Positions 36,535 to 45,859 of a stretch of DNA of 64,000 bases are shown here, in pieces. The translations under genes and the position numbers were made by a program. The stretch spans positions 868,001-932,000 of the forward strand of contig NZ_JAIUZP010000001.1 of NCBI RefSeq assembly GCF_020171315.1, in the 5' to 3' direction. Origin of the DNA: Pseudooceanicola nanhaiensis (lineage in GTDB: Bacteria; Pseudomonadota; Alphaproteobacteria; Rhodobacterales; Rhodobacteraceae). Under the pieces are notes generated by a model. That model was not told the origin of the DNA. It made no database searches and was given only the letters and a program-made list of their open reading frames with translations. The stretch's first letter is position 1. The number at the start of each line of letters is the position of its first letter.

Positions 36535-37515
36535 TCACCAGCCGGGCAGCGCCTTGAGGCGCGCCTTGGCAGCCTCGTATTCGCGGGCGAACTGGGCGAC
36601 ACGGTCTGCCGCGGGCACCACGTCGTGGATCGCGCCGATCCCCTGACCCGAGCCCCAGATCTCCTTCCAGCTCTTCGGCTTGGATGAGCCGGAACCGAAG
36701 TTCATCGCCGAGGGATCGGAGCGCTCCAGCGCCGCCGGGTCGAGGCCCGCCTTGGCGATGGAAGGCGCGAGGTAGTTCCCCAGCACCCCGGTGAAGAGGT
36801 CGGAATAGACGATGTCGTCCGCGCCGCAGTCCACGATCATCTGCTTGTAGGCGGCCTCGGCATTGGCCTCCTCGGTGGCGATGAAGGCCGAACCCGCATA
36901 GGCCCCATCGGCCCCCATGGCCTGCGCCGCGAGGATCGCGTCGCCGCGCGCCACGGCACCGGAGAGGAAGAGCGGCCCCTCGAACCAGTCGCGGATTTCC
37001 TGCACGAGGGCGAAGGGCGAGAGCGCCCCGGCATGGCCGCCGGCACCCGCCGCCACGGCGATCAGACCGTCCGCGCCCTTTTCGATCGCCTTCTTGGCAA
37101 AGCGGTTGTTGATCACGTCATGCAGCACCAGACCGCCGCAGGAATGGGCAGCCGCGTTCACTTCCTCGCGCGCGCCCAGTGAGGTGATCCAGACGGGCAC
37201 CTTGTATTTCGCGCAAATCTCCACGTCGCGCTCCAGCCTTGCGTTGGAGCGGTGGACGATCTGGTTCACGGCGTAGGGCGCGGCGGGGCTGTCCGGGTTC
37301 GCCTGATTGTGGCGGTCCAGCTCTTCGGTGATGCGTTGCAGCCAGAGCTCCAGCTGGATCGGCTCGCCTGCCGCCTCGCGCGCGTTCAGCGCCGGGAAGG
37401 CCCCGACGATGCCGGCCTTGCACTGAGCGATGACGAGATCGGGGTTCGAGATGATGAACAGCGGGCTGCCGATCAGCGGCAGGCGCAGGTGTCGGAAAAT
37501 CTCCGGCATGGACAA
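36535..37515 (-). CDS. Nitronate monooxygenase (2-nitropropane dioxygenase family)
   Basis: A 324-326 residue FMN TIM-barrel protein starting (VL)SMPEIFRHLRLPLIGSPLF. The flavin-phosphate loop is LIAVAAGAGGHAGALSPF and GAVARGDAILAAQAMGADGAYAGSAF follows. Members oxidise alkyl nitronates; some are enoyl-ACP reductases or quinone reductases. A perfect AAGGAGG lies 8 bases before a TTG (37513-37515) but 14 before the ATG at 37509, so the TTG start is preferred. Neighbouring acyl-CoA ligase points towards lipid or nitro-compound metabolism, unproven. Confidence 0.88.
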   Translation of the reverse strand: MSMPEIFRHLRLPLIGSPLFIISNPDLVIAQCKAGIVGAFPALNAREAAGEPIQLELWLQRITEELDRHNQANPDSPAAPYAVNQIVHRSNARLERDVEICAKYKVPVWITSLGAREEVNAAAHSCGGLVLHDVINNRFAKKAIEKGADGLIAVAAGAGGHAGALSPFALVQEIRDWFEGPLFLSGAVARGDAILAAQAMGADGAYAGSAFIATEEANAEAAYKQMIVDCGADDIVYSDLFTGVLGNYLAPSIAKAGLDPAALERSDPSAMNFGSGSSKPKSWKEIWGSGQGIGAIHDVVPAADRVAQFAREYEAAKARLKALPGW

Positions 37516-37679
37516 GACGATATCCTCCTTATCGATCTGACATCTTCCTGCCAAATGGGCGCGGATCTGTCATGTCCGCCGCTGCGTCACAGCGCGGGCA
37601 GGGCCAGCTTTTCGCAGCCCGGAAGGGCGCGCAAGGGCCCTGCATTTCAAGAGGTGGAACGCCGCTCCCCGGCCGCCGG

Positions 37680-37904
37680 TCAGGCGATGATGTCGGGGGT
37701 CAGCCGGTCTTCGATCAGGGCGATCATGTCCTTGAGTTGAAGCTTCTGCTTCTTCAGCCGCTGCAAGGTCAGCTGGTCCGCCGTGGGCCGTTGCTGAAGT
37801 GCTGCAATCGCATCGTCGAGGTCCCTGTGACGCTGTCGGAACACCTCCAGTTCGACGCGCAGGACTTCCTCGGTCTTCATGGAAATGTCGTTCTGCGCGT
37901 TCAT
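37680..37904 (-). CDS. YdcH/DUF465 family small protein
   Basis: A 74-residue, highly charged, almost wholly helical protein (HRDLDDAIAALQQ, LQRLKKQKLQLKDMIALIEDRL) typical of DUF465/YdcH. Function unknown; a short coiled-coil is likely. It is divergent from hsp20. Confidence 0.85.
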   Translation of the reverse strand: MNAQNDISMKTEEVLRVELEVFRQRHRDLDDAIAALQQRPTADQLTLQRLKKQKLQLKDMIALIEDRLTPDIIA

Positions 37905-37976
37905 GCGGTGATTCCCGTCCGGCCCCGTGAGAGGTCACGATAGCGGTTTCCCCGACGCAGGCAAACCTGACAGGGA

Positions 37977-38005
37977 CTTGCACGACCGCACACATCGCCC
38001 CATAT
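37977..38005 (+). promoter_or_regulatory. Candidate sigma-32 (RpoH) heat-shock promoter of hsp20
   Basis: CTTGCAC at 37977-37983 and CCCCATAT at 37998-38005 with a 14-base spacer fit the RpoH consensus CTTGAAA-N11-16-CCCCATNT closely. The Hsp20 start is 67 bases downstream. Confidence 0.75.
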
Positions 38006-38071
38006 TTTCCCTAACGGGTCGCCGCAACGGGGCCCGCAACTGACTGTCGCTTATCAGGCAAGGACGTGTCG

Positions 38072-38485
38072 ATGTCGAAGATGACCTTGGGATCCCATCC
38101 CTATCTTCTGGGGTTCGAACAGCTCGAACGCCTGCTGGAACGCAATGCGAAATCCGGCAACGAGGGCTATCCGCCCTTCAATATCGAGCAGACCTCGGAA
38201 ACCTCCTACCGGATCACGCTGGCCGTTGCCGGCTTTTCCGAAGACGATCTGGCGATCACGCTGGAAGACCGGCAACTGGTCATCCGCGGGCGCCAGTCGG
38301 ACGAAACGGACGGCCGTATCTACCTGCACCGCGGGATCGCGGCGCGACAGTTCCAACGCTCCTTCGTCCTGGCCGAAGGGGTCGAAGTGGGGGAGGCCGT
38401 GATGGAAAACGGCCTGCTGCACATCGACCTGAGCCGGATGGAACCGGAGAAAGTGGTGCAACGGATCGGGATCAGAAAGGGGTAA
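38072..38485 (+). CDS. Small heat shock protein, Hsp20/IbpA family
   Basis: A 137-residue alpha-crystallin-domain protein. The core YRITLAVAGFSEDDLAITLEDRQLVIRG and the C-terminal ENGLLHIDLSR are typical of class A bacterial sHsps; a classical I-x-I tail is seen only as RIGIRKG. It acts as an ATP-independent holdase for unfolding proteins. The start at 38072 has AAGGA 7 bases upstream; an in-frame GTG at 38066 is less likely. It is preceded by a sigma-32-like promoter and followed after 3 bases by DUF1150, its usual partner in this family. Confidence 0.93.
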   Translation: MSKMTLGSHPYLLGFEQLERLLERNAKSGNEGYPPFNIEQTSETSYRITLAVAGFSEDDLAITLEDRQLVIRGRQSDETDGRIYLHRGIAARQFQRSFVLAEGVEVGEAVMENGLLHIDLSRMEPEKVVQRIGIRKG

Positions 38486-38488
38486 GCC

Positions 38489-38713
38489 ATGAATGACCAA
38501 GTGACGCTGGAAAACGAGGGCGAGCGGATCGTCTACATCCGTTCCGTAGACGTGTCGGACCTGCCCAAGGAAGTGCGCGAGCAGGCCGTGGGGCTGGAGC
38601 GGCTCTATGCCGTCCACTCCGAGGACGGCGAGCGGCTGGCGCTGGTGAAGGACCGCGAGCTGGCCTTCATCCTCGCCCGGCAAAACGACATGGAGCCGGT
38701 GACGGTTCACTGA
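38489..38713 (+). CDS. DUF1150 family protein
   Basis: A 74-residue alphaproteobacterial protein (YAVHSEDGERLALVKDRELAFILARQND). It almost always follows hsp20, as here, and is probably co-induced by heat. Function unknown. Confidence 0.88.
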   Translation: MNDQVTLENEGERIVYIRSVDVSDLPKEVREQAVGLERLYAVHSEDGERLALVKDRELAFILARQNDMEPVTVH

Positions 38714-38795
38714 GATCGGGGCGCAAGCGCCTCCTGCGTCCGTGGGGCGGGGGAGGTACCGCCTGCGCCGGGCGCCTTTGACCCGGCCACGAAAA

Positions 38796-38822
38796 AGGGC
38801 CGCAGCGTGATGCTGCGGCCCT
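38796..38822. terminator. Bidirectional rho-independent terminator
   Basis: AGGGCCGCAGC - GTGAT - GCTGCGGCCCT is a perfect 11-bp stem, followed by TCTTTTT on plus and preceded by AAAAA (T-run on minus). It separates the convergent DUF1150 and ATP sulfurylase genes. Confidence 0.9.
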
Positions 38823-38845
38823 CTTCTTTTTACGGGTGTCGCGGA

Positions 38846-40561
38846 TCAGTTGCCCGCGATCAGGCCCATGCTTTCCAGCTTCAGCACGACCTGGTGGGCG
38901 CAGTGGTCCACCTCGGTGCCTTCGGTGTCGAGACGCAGTTCGGGGTTCTCGGGAACGTCGTAGGGGTCGGAGATCCCGGTGAACTCCTTGATCTTGCCTT
39001 CGCGTGCCAGCTTGTAGAGGCCTTTACGGTCGCGCTTCTCGCACTCGTCGATCGTGGTCGCAACGTGGACCTCGATGAAGGCGCCGTACTGCTCGATGTC
39101 CTCACGCACGGCGCGACGGGTGGTCGCGTAGGGCGCGATGGGCGCGCAGATCGCGATACCACCGTTCTTGGTGATCTCGGACGCGACGTAGCCGATGCGA
39201 CGGATGTTCAGGTCACGGTGCTCTTTCGAGAAGCCGAGTTCCGAGGAGAGGTTCTTGCGGACGATGTCGCCGTCGAGCAGCGTCACCGGGCGGCCGCCCA
39301 TCTCCATCAGCTTGACCATCAGAGCGTTCGCGATCGTCGACTTGCCCGAGCCGGAGAAGCCGGTGAAGAAGACGGTGAAGCCCTGCTTCGAGCGCGGCGG
39401 CTTGGTGCGGCGCAGTTCGGAGACCACTTCCGGGAAGGAGAACCATTCCGGGATTTCGAGGCCTTCCGCCAGACGGCGGCGCAGTTCGGTGCCCGAGATG
39501 TTGAGGATGGTGATCTTGTCCTTGTCCTCGATCTCGTCGATGGCTTCGTACTGAGCGCGTTCCTGGACCCAAACCATGTGTTTGAAGTCCACCATCTCGA
39601 TGCCCATTTCTTCCTGGTGCTGGCGGAAGAGGTCCTGTGCATCGTAGGCGCCGTAGAAGTCTTCGCCCTTCGAGTTCGAGCCGGGGCCCGCGTGGTCGCG
39701 GCCGACGATGAAGTGGGTGCAGCCGTAGTTCTTACGGATCAGACCGTGCCACACGGCTTCGCGGGGGCCGGCCATGCGCATGGCGAGCGGCAGCAGCGAC
39801 ATGGTGGTGGTCGACGCCGGGTACTTGTCGAGGACGGCCTCGTAGCAGCGCACGCGGGTGAAGTGGTCCACGTCGCCGGGCTTGGTCATGCCGACAACCG
39901 GGTGGATCAGCAGGTTGGCCTGGGCTTCTTTCGCGGCGCGGAAGGTCAGTTCCTGGTGCGCGCGGTGCAGCGGGTTCCGGGTCTGGAACGCCACGACGCG
40001 GCGCCAGCCGAGCTTGCGGAAGTAGGCGCGCAGTTCGTTCGGCGTGTCGCGACGGGCGCGGAAGTCGTAGTGAACGGGCTGCTGGATGCCGGTGATCGGG
40101 CCGCCGAGGTAGATCTTGCCTGCCTGGTTGTGCAGGTAGTTCACCGCCGGGTGCTTGTCGTCGTCGGCGCCGAAGACTTTCTCGGCTTCCTTGGACTTGT
40201 TCGGTTCCCACTTGTCGGTGACGGTCATCGTGGCGAGGATGACGCCCTCTTGGTCACGCAGCGCGATGTCCTGACCGATCTCGATGGTGTCCGAGAATTT
40301 CTCGTTCACGTCGAGGGTGATCGGCATCGGCCAGAGCGAACCGTCGGCAAGGCGCATGTTGTCGACAACGCCGTTGTAGTCCTCTTCCGACAGGAAGCCC
40401 TTGAGCGGGTTGAAGCCACCATTCATGAGCAGTTCAAGGTCGCAGATCTGACGGGGGGTCAGGTCCCAGCTGGTCAGATCAGCTGCTTCGACTTTGAGTT
40501 TCTGTGCGGATTCGTAGGATACATAAAGCTCTGGAATGGGTGCCAAGTTCGAAGCGGGCAT
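38846..40561 (-). CDS. Bifunctional sulfate adenylyltransferase / adenylylsulfate kinase
   Basis: At 571 residues it joins an ATP sulfurylase (about 1-390; motifs FQTRNPLHRAH and IVGRDHAGPG) to an APS kinase (about 395-571; P-loop FTGFSGSGKSTIAN, then LDGDIVRKNL). It would turn sulfate into APS and PAPS in one polypeptide. The start ATG at 40561 follows GAGAG; TTG two codons earlier is less likely. The fused form, rather than CysDN, is usual in Rhodobacteraceae. Strong codon bias suggests good expression. No other sulfate-assimilation gene is next to it. Confidence 0.94.
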   Translation of the reverse strand: MPASNLAPIPELYVSYESAQKLKVEAADLTSWDLTPRQICDLELLMNGGFNPLKGFLSEEDYNGVVDNMRLADGSLWPMPITLDVNEKFSDTIEIGQDIALRDQEGVILATMTVTDKWEPNKSKEAEKVFGADDDKHPAVNYLHNQAGKIYLGGPITGIQQPVHYDFRARRDTPNELRAYFRKLGWRRVVAFQTRNPLHRAHQELTFRAAKEAQANLLIHPVVGMTKPGDVDHFTRVRCYEAVLDKYPASTTTMSLLPLAMRMAGPREAVWHGLIRKNYGCTHFIVGRDHAGPGSNSKGEDFYGAYDAQDLFRQHQEEMGIEMVDFKHMVWVQERAQYEAIDEIEDKDKITILNISGTELRRRLAEGLEIPEWFSFPEVVSELRRTKPPRSKQGFTVFFTGFSGSGKSTIANALMVKLMEMGGRPVTLLDGDIVRKNLSSELGFSKEHRDLNIRRIGYVASEITKNGGIAICAPIAPYATTRRAVREDIEQYGAFIEVHVATTIDECEKRDRKGLYKLAREGKIKEFTGISDPYDVPENPELRLDTEGTEVDHCAHQVVLKLESMGLIAGN

Positions 40562-40732
40562 TAGCAAACTCTCGTTTTTTCAATTGCTGAGGCCGACCGG
40601 CCGGTGCACAGGCACCTAGGCCAGCTTTCAGGGGGATTTCAAGCATTCAATGGGAACATGTGGCCATAAGGAGCCGAATGCTGCCTATCTGCGCCGTGGG
40701 TGGGACAATTTCCCGCGCCGGTTGCGGCCGTC

Positions 40733-40755
40733 GCGGGCCCCGTTCAGGGGCCCGC
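40733..40755 (-). other. GC hairpin downstream of trxB
   Basis: GCGGGCCCC - GTTCA - GGGGCCCGC is a perfect 9-bp stem 35 bases beyond the trxB stop. It lacks a T-run, so it is a weak or rho-assisted terminator candidate. Confidence 0.55.
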
Positions 40756-40790
40756 AGGCCAATGTGAAAGTGATGTGACCGGGGGAGGGG

Positions 40791-41831
<1,041 letters not shown>

Positions 41832-42079
41832 CTAGGCGCCGCGTCTGGACGGTGCAACCGCCGAGCGCAGCCCCCGTATCGTCAGCGATCCCTTTTCGGC
41901 CCCGTCCCGCGGGCCCGGGCCGCGGGGCTGTTGCCCGGGGGGATCGCTGAAATTTGCATCACATGTAACCGAAACTTCGCAAAAACGGCAGTCAGCCTGT
42001 CTTGAAATTGCCGAACCTTGAAATAATATTGCGTCCGCGTGGCGGAATGATAAAAGAACCGCAAACTGGAGGGTGAATG

Positions 42080-42580
42080 ATGCCTGGCGCACGCCTAGAT
42101 CCGATCGACCGCAAGATCCTTGACGAACTGCAGGCCGACGGGCGCATGACCAACGTCGAACTGGCCAAACGTGTCGGCATTTCCGCGCCGCCCTGCCTGC
42201 GCCGGGTCCGGACGCTGGAAGAGGCCGGTTTCATCAAGGGCTACCACGCCAATGTCGACGCCCGCGAACTGGGCTTCGAGGTGCAGGTCTTTGCCAGTGT
42301 CGGGCTTCAGAGCCAGGCCGAGGCCGACCTGAACGCCTTCGAGGAACGCTGCCGCGGCTGGTCGCTGGTGCGGGAGTGCCACATGCTGAACGGCGAGGTG
42401 GATTTCATCCTGAAATGCGTCGCGCCCGACCTCAGCACCTTCCAGAGCTTCCTGACGGAACAGCTGACTTCGGCGCCGAACGTGGCCAGCGTGAAGACCT
42501 CGCTGGTGATCCGCTGTGCCAAGGACGAACCGGGCGTGCCCTTCGACGTTCTCGAGGAACGCCTCAGCCGCAGCGCCTGA
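42080..42580 (+). CDS. Lrp/AsnC family transcriptional regulator
   Basis: A 166-residue regulator with N-terminal helix-turn-helix LDPIDRKILDELQADGRMTNVELAKRVGIS and a C-terminal RAM ligand domain (about 70-155). Two adjacent ATGs exist; GGAGGG is 6 bases before the second (42080), which is preferred. Target genes unknown. It is divergent from trxB and convergent with the Hint gene. Confidence 0.93.
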   Translation: MPGARLDPIDRKILDELQADGRMTNVELAKRVGISAPPCLRRVRTLEEAGFIKGYHANVDARELGFEVQVFASVGLQSQAEADLNAFEERCRGWSLVRECHMLNGEVDFILKCVAPDLSTFQSFLTEQLTSAPNVASVKTSLVIRCAKDEPGVPFDVLEERLSRSA

Positions 42581-42604
42581 CGGCGCCGCCGCGACAGGAG
42601 GACG

Positions 42605-43366
42605 TCAGGCCGCGTCCTCCAGCGCCTCCAGCTGGGCGCGGCTCATCCGGGGATGGGCCAGCAGGCCGAAGTCCGACGGATGATCGATATGCGGGAAGAG
42701 GGCGAGGAACAGCGCAAGCGCGTTGGGCCCCATCGTGCTTTCCAGCGCATAGCCGGGGTGGAAGCTCTCGAAGGGCAGGCCGCCGGCGCGGATCGTGGCG
42801 TGTTTCGGCAGGCAGAGGTGGTACATGTCCACCGGGTGCAGCGGCGCGATTTCCACGACGGTTTCGCCATCGGTGAACTGCGACACGGGCGTATAGACCT
42901 GCGCGGCCTCGCCATCGGTGTTCAGAACCGCCGGGCGATGCAGCAGCCGCGCACCGGGGCCCACCAGCAGATCGGCCGAGGGACGTCCCACGCCGTGGCT
43001 GTCGAGCGGCAGCCGGGACAGGCGGGCCTGTGCGGGATCGGGCAGGGGCTGGCCGGGTTCGAGGGTCATGTGGCCGATCCACTGCACGGGCTGAGGCCCG
43101 AATTCCTCGGTCTCGACCAGATCGCCGGGGCGCAGGTCCTCGATCGCGCGGCGCCCGGTGGGCGTGGCGATCAGCGTGCCGCGGGCAAAGCCGTTGAAGG
43201 CGGATTCAAAGCGGGCATTCGCCGGGGCGATCAATTCCCTGAAGACCGCATCGCCGGAGCCATCGAGCGCGTCGATCTCGTAGCGGCGGGTGATCAGCCG
43301 GGGCCGGCTGGGCATGGGCACGACAGGGGCGGTCGCGCCAAAGGGCGCGGCAAAGGGAATCGACAT
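42605..43366 (-). CDS. Hint (Hedgehog/intein) domain-containing protein
   Basis: A 253-residue protein with the Hint_2 pattern: GTLIATPTGRRAIEDLRPGDLVET, VQWIGH, LLVGPGARLLHR and VDMYHLCLPKHATIRAGGLPFES. Rhodobacteraceae hold many such proteins, some linked to self-processing of secreted proteins. Where active Hint domains have the nucleophilic cysteine before the first strand, this one reads NGFARGT, with glycine, so self-cleavage by the usual N-S shift is doubtful. No signal peptide is visible. Function unknown. Confidence 0.82.
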   Translation of the reverse strand: MSIPFAAPFGATAPVVPMPSRPRLITRRYEIDALDGSGDAVFRELIAPANARFESAFNGFARGTLIATPTGRRAIEDLRPGDLVETEEFGPQPVQWIGHMTLEPGQPLPDPAQARLSRLPLDSHGVGRPSADLLVGPGARLLHRPAVLNTDGEAAQVYTPVSQFTDGETVVEIAPLHPVDMYHLCLPKHATIRAGGLPFESFHPGYALESTMGPNALALFLALFPHIDHPSDFGLLAHPRMSRAQLEALEDAA

Positions 43367-43548
43367 GACAGCACCATTTCTCGGCAGTCACGAATGTGCT
43401 GGCCCCCACCAGCAGCAACAGACGGACATCTGTTTCGCTTTCGTCGAGAAATAGCCGCAATTTCGACACGTTGTCAAAAAGTCGTGGCAATTGTGCGGGT
43501 TACGGAAAACGCCCCGCGGGGGCGCCGTGGATTGTTCCGGGATGCGGT

Positions 43549-43575
43549 CACAATGCGCCACAATTCGGCCACAGT
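43549..43575. repeat. Helically phased short direct repeats CACAAT/CACAGT
   Basis: CACAAT at 43549-43554 and 43559-43564 and CACAGT at 43570-43575 are spaced by 10 and 11 bases. They lie about 190 bases upstream of the Hint gene start, in a 350-base spacer without genes (43367-43717). They could be a regulator array, but chance is possible. Confidence 0.35.
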
Positions 43576-43668
43576 TGGGGCGAATCAAAGTCGCCTTGCC
43601 GTCATCGCGCCGACACAGAGGGCCCCGGGGGCCGTGGTGTCGCGCGGATCGTGCGACAGGCGGTTCGG

Positions 43669-43702
43669 GCGCGGCCACAATTGCGTCGCAATGTGGCCGC
43701 GC
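43669..43702. repeat. Long near-perfect hairpin
   Basis: GCGCGGCCACA (43669-43679) pairs with TGTGGCCGCGC (43692-43702); inside, TTGC pairs with GCAA. It begins 15 bases after the stop of the 45-residue gene on the minus strand and may stop or protect that transcript. No T-run. Confidence 0.6.
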
Positions 43703-43717
43703 ACCGCTGGTCAGCTG

Positions 43718-43855
43718 TCAGGCGGCGGCCTTCTTCAGCGCGGTCTTGCGGCGCAGGGCCACGGTCTTGCGGTTCTCGCGGCTGAAAGGCAGCGCGGGGG
43801 CGTCCTTCTTCGCTTCTGCAATCACCGACTTCATCCAACGCTTCTGGCTCTTCAT
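43718..43855 (-). CDS. Small basic hypothetical protein (45 aa)
   Basis: The protein starts MKSQKRWMKSVIAEAKKDAP and ends KTALKKAAA; it has about 13 lysine or arginine residues and few acidic ones. The start at 43855 is supported by GGAGG 7 bases upstream; a longer frame to 43933 lacks one. I recognise no domain. The basic composition would suit nucleic-acid or ribosome binding, but this is a guess. It is flanked by a hairpin downstream. Confidence 0.6.
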   Translation of the reverse strand: MKSQKRWMKSVIAEAKKDAPALPFSRENRKTVALRRKTALKKAAA

Positions 43856-44033
43856 GATCCAGCCTCCAAAATATCTACCCTGCGGCGCGTCTGTCGGCGC
43901 CGGTAGGTCCTGAATGACGGCCAAAGACGGCACCCGTTGGGCCGAAAAGGAGGATTAACGGGGATTTAATTCGACCCACTGGGGGCGGGAATGGGGCAGG
44001 GCCTGCCGGAATGGGGCAGGCCCCTGCGCGCGG

Positions 44034-44789
44034 TCAGAGACGGATGGCCGAGATCAGGCGGCCATAATCGGCCTCTTTCCGGTGCGTTGTGCGCCGGTAG
44101 GAGAAGAAGCGATCCGGGTCCGAATAGGTGCAGTGGCGGATCCATTCGGCATCGCCCACGCCCGCCGCCCGCAGGCAGTGCAGGCCGAAGGCGGGCAGGT
44201 CGAAGAGGTAGCGGTCGCCCTCTCCGTTGATGAAGAACCGCATGTACTCCGGGTCTTCGGCGAGGAACTCCTCAAGGAATTCCGGCCCGACCTCATAGGC
44301 CTTCTGGCTGATCGAGGGGCCGATGGCGGCGGAGATGCGTCCCCGCTCGGCGCCAAGCGCAACCATGGCGTCCACGACCGAGCTCAGCACACCGCCGAGC
44401 GCCCCGCGCCAGCCTGCATGGGCCGCACCGATCACGCCGGCCTCTGCATCGGCCAGCAGCACCGGCTGGCAATCGGCGGTCAGGATCGTCAGCACCACGC
44501 CGGGCGTCGCAGTGACGAGTGCGTCGGCCTTGGGTTTCTCGGAGGAGGGGCCGTCGAAGGTGACCGTCGTGGCGGAATGCACCTGATGCACCCCGGCGAG
44601 CGCCTCGACAGGGGCATCCATGGCGGCGGCAACCCGGGCGCGATTAATCGCGACGATTTCCGACTGGTCCGAAGAGCCCGTGCCGCAGTTCAGCCCCGAG
44701 AAAATGCCCGAGGAGGCCCCGCCCTTGCGGGTGAAGAAGCCATGCTGCACCGGCTGCAGAATCGGAGAGGTCAGGATTTCGAGGGTCAT
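44034..44789 (-). CDS. pgeF: PgeF/YfiH (LACC1-type) purine nucleoside phosphorylase/laccase-domain protein
   Basis: A 251-residue member of the former DUF152 family. The zinc-site residues are in LAGVHQVHSATTV, LTADCQPVLLAD and GAAHAGWRGALGG. Members have been called polyphenol oxidases; in Escherichia coli YfiH affects peptidoglycan precursor fidelity, and LACC1 has purine nucleoside phosphorylase activity. The start overlaps the stop of the methyltransferase gene (ATGA), as part of the lgt-midA-pgeF operon. Confidence 0.9.
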   Translation of the reverse strand: MTLEILTSPILQPVQHGFFTRKGGASSGIFSGLNCGTGSSDQSEIVAINRARVAAAMDAPVEALAGVHQVHSATTVTFDGPSSEKPKADALVTATPGVVLTILTADCQPVLLADAEAGVIGAAHAGWRGALGGVLSSVVDAMVALGAERGRISAAIGPSISQKAYEVGPEFLEEFLAEDPEYMRFFINGEGDRYLFDLPAFGLHCLRAAGVGDAEWIRHCTYSDPDRFFSYRRTTHRKEADYGRLISAIRL

Positions 44790-45859
44790 GCCTGTGCTCC
44801 TGCTGGCTCCAGCCCCGGGGGTGGGTGTGCCCCTTGCGGGTAGAGAGCCATCACTTTGAACAAACTTCCCATTTCGTCCGGGTGGGTCAAGCGGCGATGT
44901 GCGGCAATGTGGCTGACGCGTTGAACTCCGCTCAACCGCTCGGCAAGTGCCTGCGCGCGGGCGGTGATCCCCAGCCGTTCGAGGAAGACGCCCTGCGTGG
45001 TCAGCAGGGTGTGGGCGGCAGGGGCGGCGGACCGGGCGAGGGGTTCGAAATCCACATGGGCCGTCAGGTCGGCCTCGCCGGGGGCCTCGAAGGGATCGGT
45101 GCTTGCGTGCTTGCGCAGGGCCTGAAGCGTGTCGCCGAGGGAACGCCAGTCGCCATAATCCACGATCAGCGCCGACCCGCCACGGGCTGCGATCCGCGCA
45201 CCGATCTGGCCCGCGATGAGGGCGCCCGCCGGGCAGGTTTCGACCAGATCGCCGTCGCCTGTGTCCTCGTCACGGCCCTCGGGGCCGGGGCCTGCGGGGG
45301 CAAGGCCCGGCACCAGCCGGTCGCCTTCGGCGCCCACATGCACCTCGCGCCAGCCTGCGCCTGCGCGGCGGTACTGGCGGATCGGCAGCGCGTCGAAGAA
45401 CTCGTTCGCGATCAGGAAAAGCGGCAGGTCGGGCAGGTCCTCGACCCGGTCGACCCATGTCGCCTGCGTGCCCTTCAGGCGGCTGGCCTGCTGGTCGCGC
45501 AGGGCGGGGGAGGCCTCGACGAGATGGAGGCGCAGCGCGTCGTGGAAGCCCGGCACCGCGCGGGTGGCGCGCAGCAGGTCGGCCATCAGCGTGCCGCGTC
45601 CGGGGCCAAGCTCGGCCAGGCAGAAGGGTGCGGGCATGCCCTGATCGACCCAACTTTGCGCCAGGGCGAGGCCCAGCAACTCGCCGAACATCTGGCTGAT
45701 CTCGGGGGCGGTGGTGAAATCGCCCGCCGTCCCCAGCGGATCGCGGGTGGTGTAATAGCCGTGCTGCGGGTTGAGCAGGCATTCGGCCATGTAGTCGGAC
45801 AGCCGCATCGGACCCTCTGTCGCGATCCGGGCGAGGATATGCGCCTTCAGCGCGGTCAT
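44786..45859 (-). CDS. SAM-dependent methyltransferase, MidA/NDUFAF7 family
   Basis: A 357-residue COG1565 protein. The SAM-binding motif [18 protein letters not shown] is clear, as are [37 protein letters not shown] at the N terminus. Mitochondrial NDUFAF7 methylates an arginine of complex I subunit NDUFS2, so a role in NADH dehydrogenase assembly is possible. Both ends overlap neighbouring genes by 4 bases. Confidence 0.9.
   Translation of the reverse strand: MTALKAHILARIATEGPMRLSDYMAECLLNPQHGYYTTRDPLGTAGDFTTAPEISQMFGELLGLALAQSWVDQGMPAPFCLAELGPGRGTLMADLLRATRAVPGFHDALRLHLVEASPALRDQQASRLKGTQATWVDRVEDLPDLPLFLIANEFFDALPIRQYRRAGAGWREVHVGAEGDRLVPGLAPAGPGPEGRDEDTGDGDLVETCPAGALIAGQIGARIAARGGSALIVDYGDWRSLGDTLQALRKHASTDPFEAPGEADLTAHVDFEPLARSAAPAAHTLLTTQGVFLERLGITARAQALAERLSGVQRVSHIAAHRRLTHPDEMGSLFKVMALYPQGAHPPPGLEPAGAQA

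Noticed and set aside
40562-40790. SAM-type riboswitch upstream of sat/cysC
   Set aside because: Only a small AGGTGCC/GCACC hairpin and GC repeats were found; no conserved riboswitch core could be matched.
43669-43702. Intrinsic terminator
   Set aside because: The stem is strong, but no T-run follows on either strand, so it is listed only as a hairpin.
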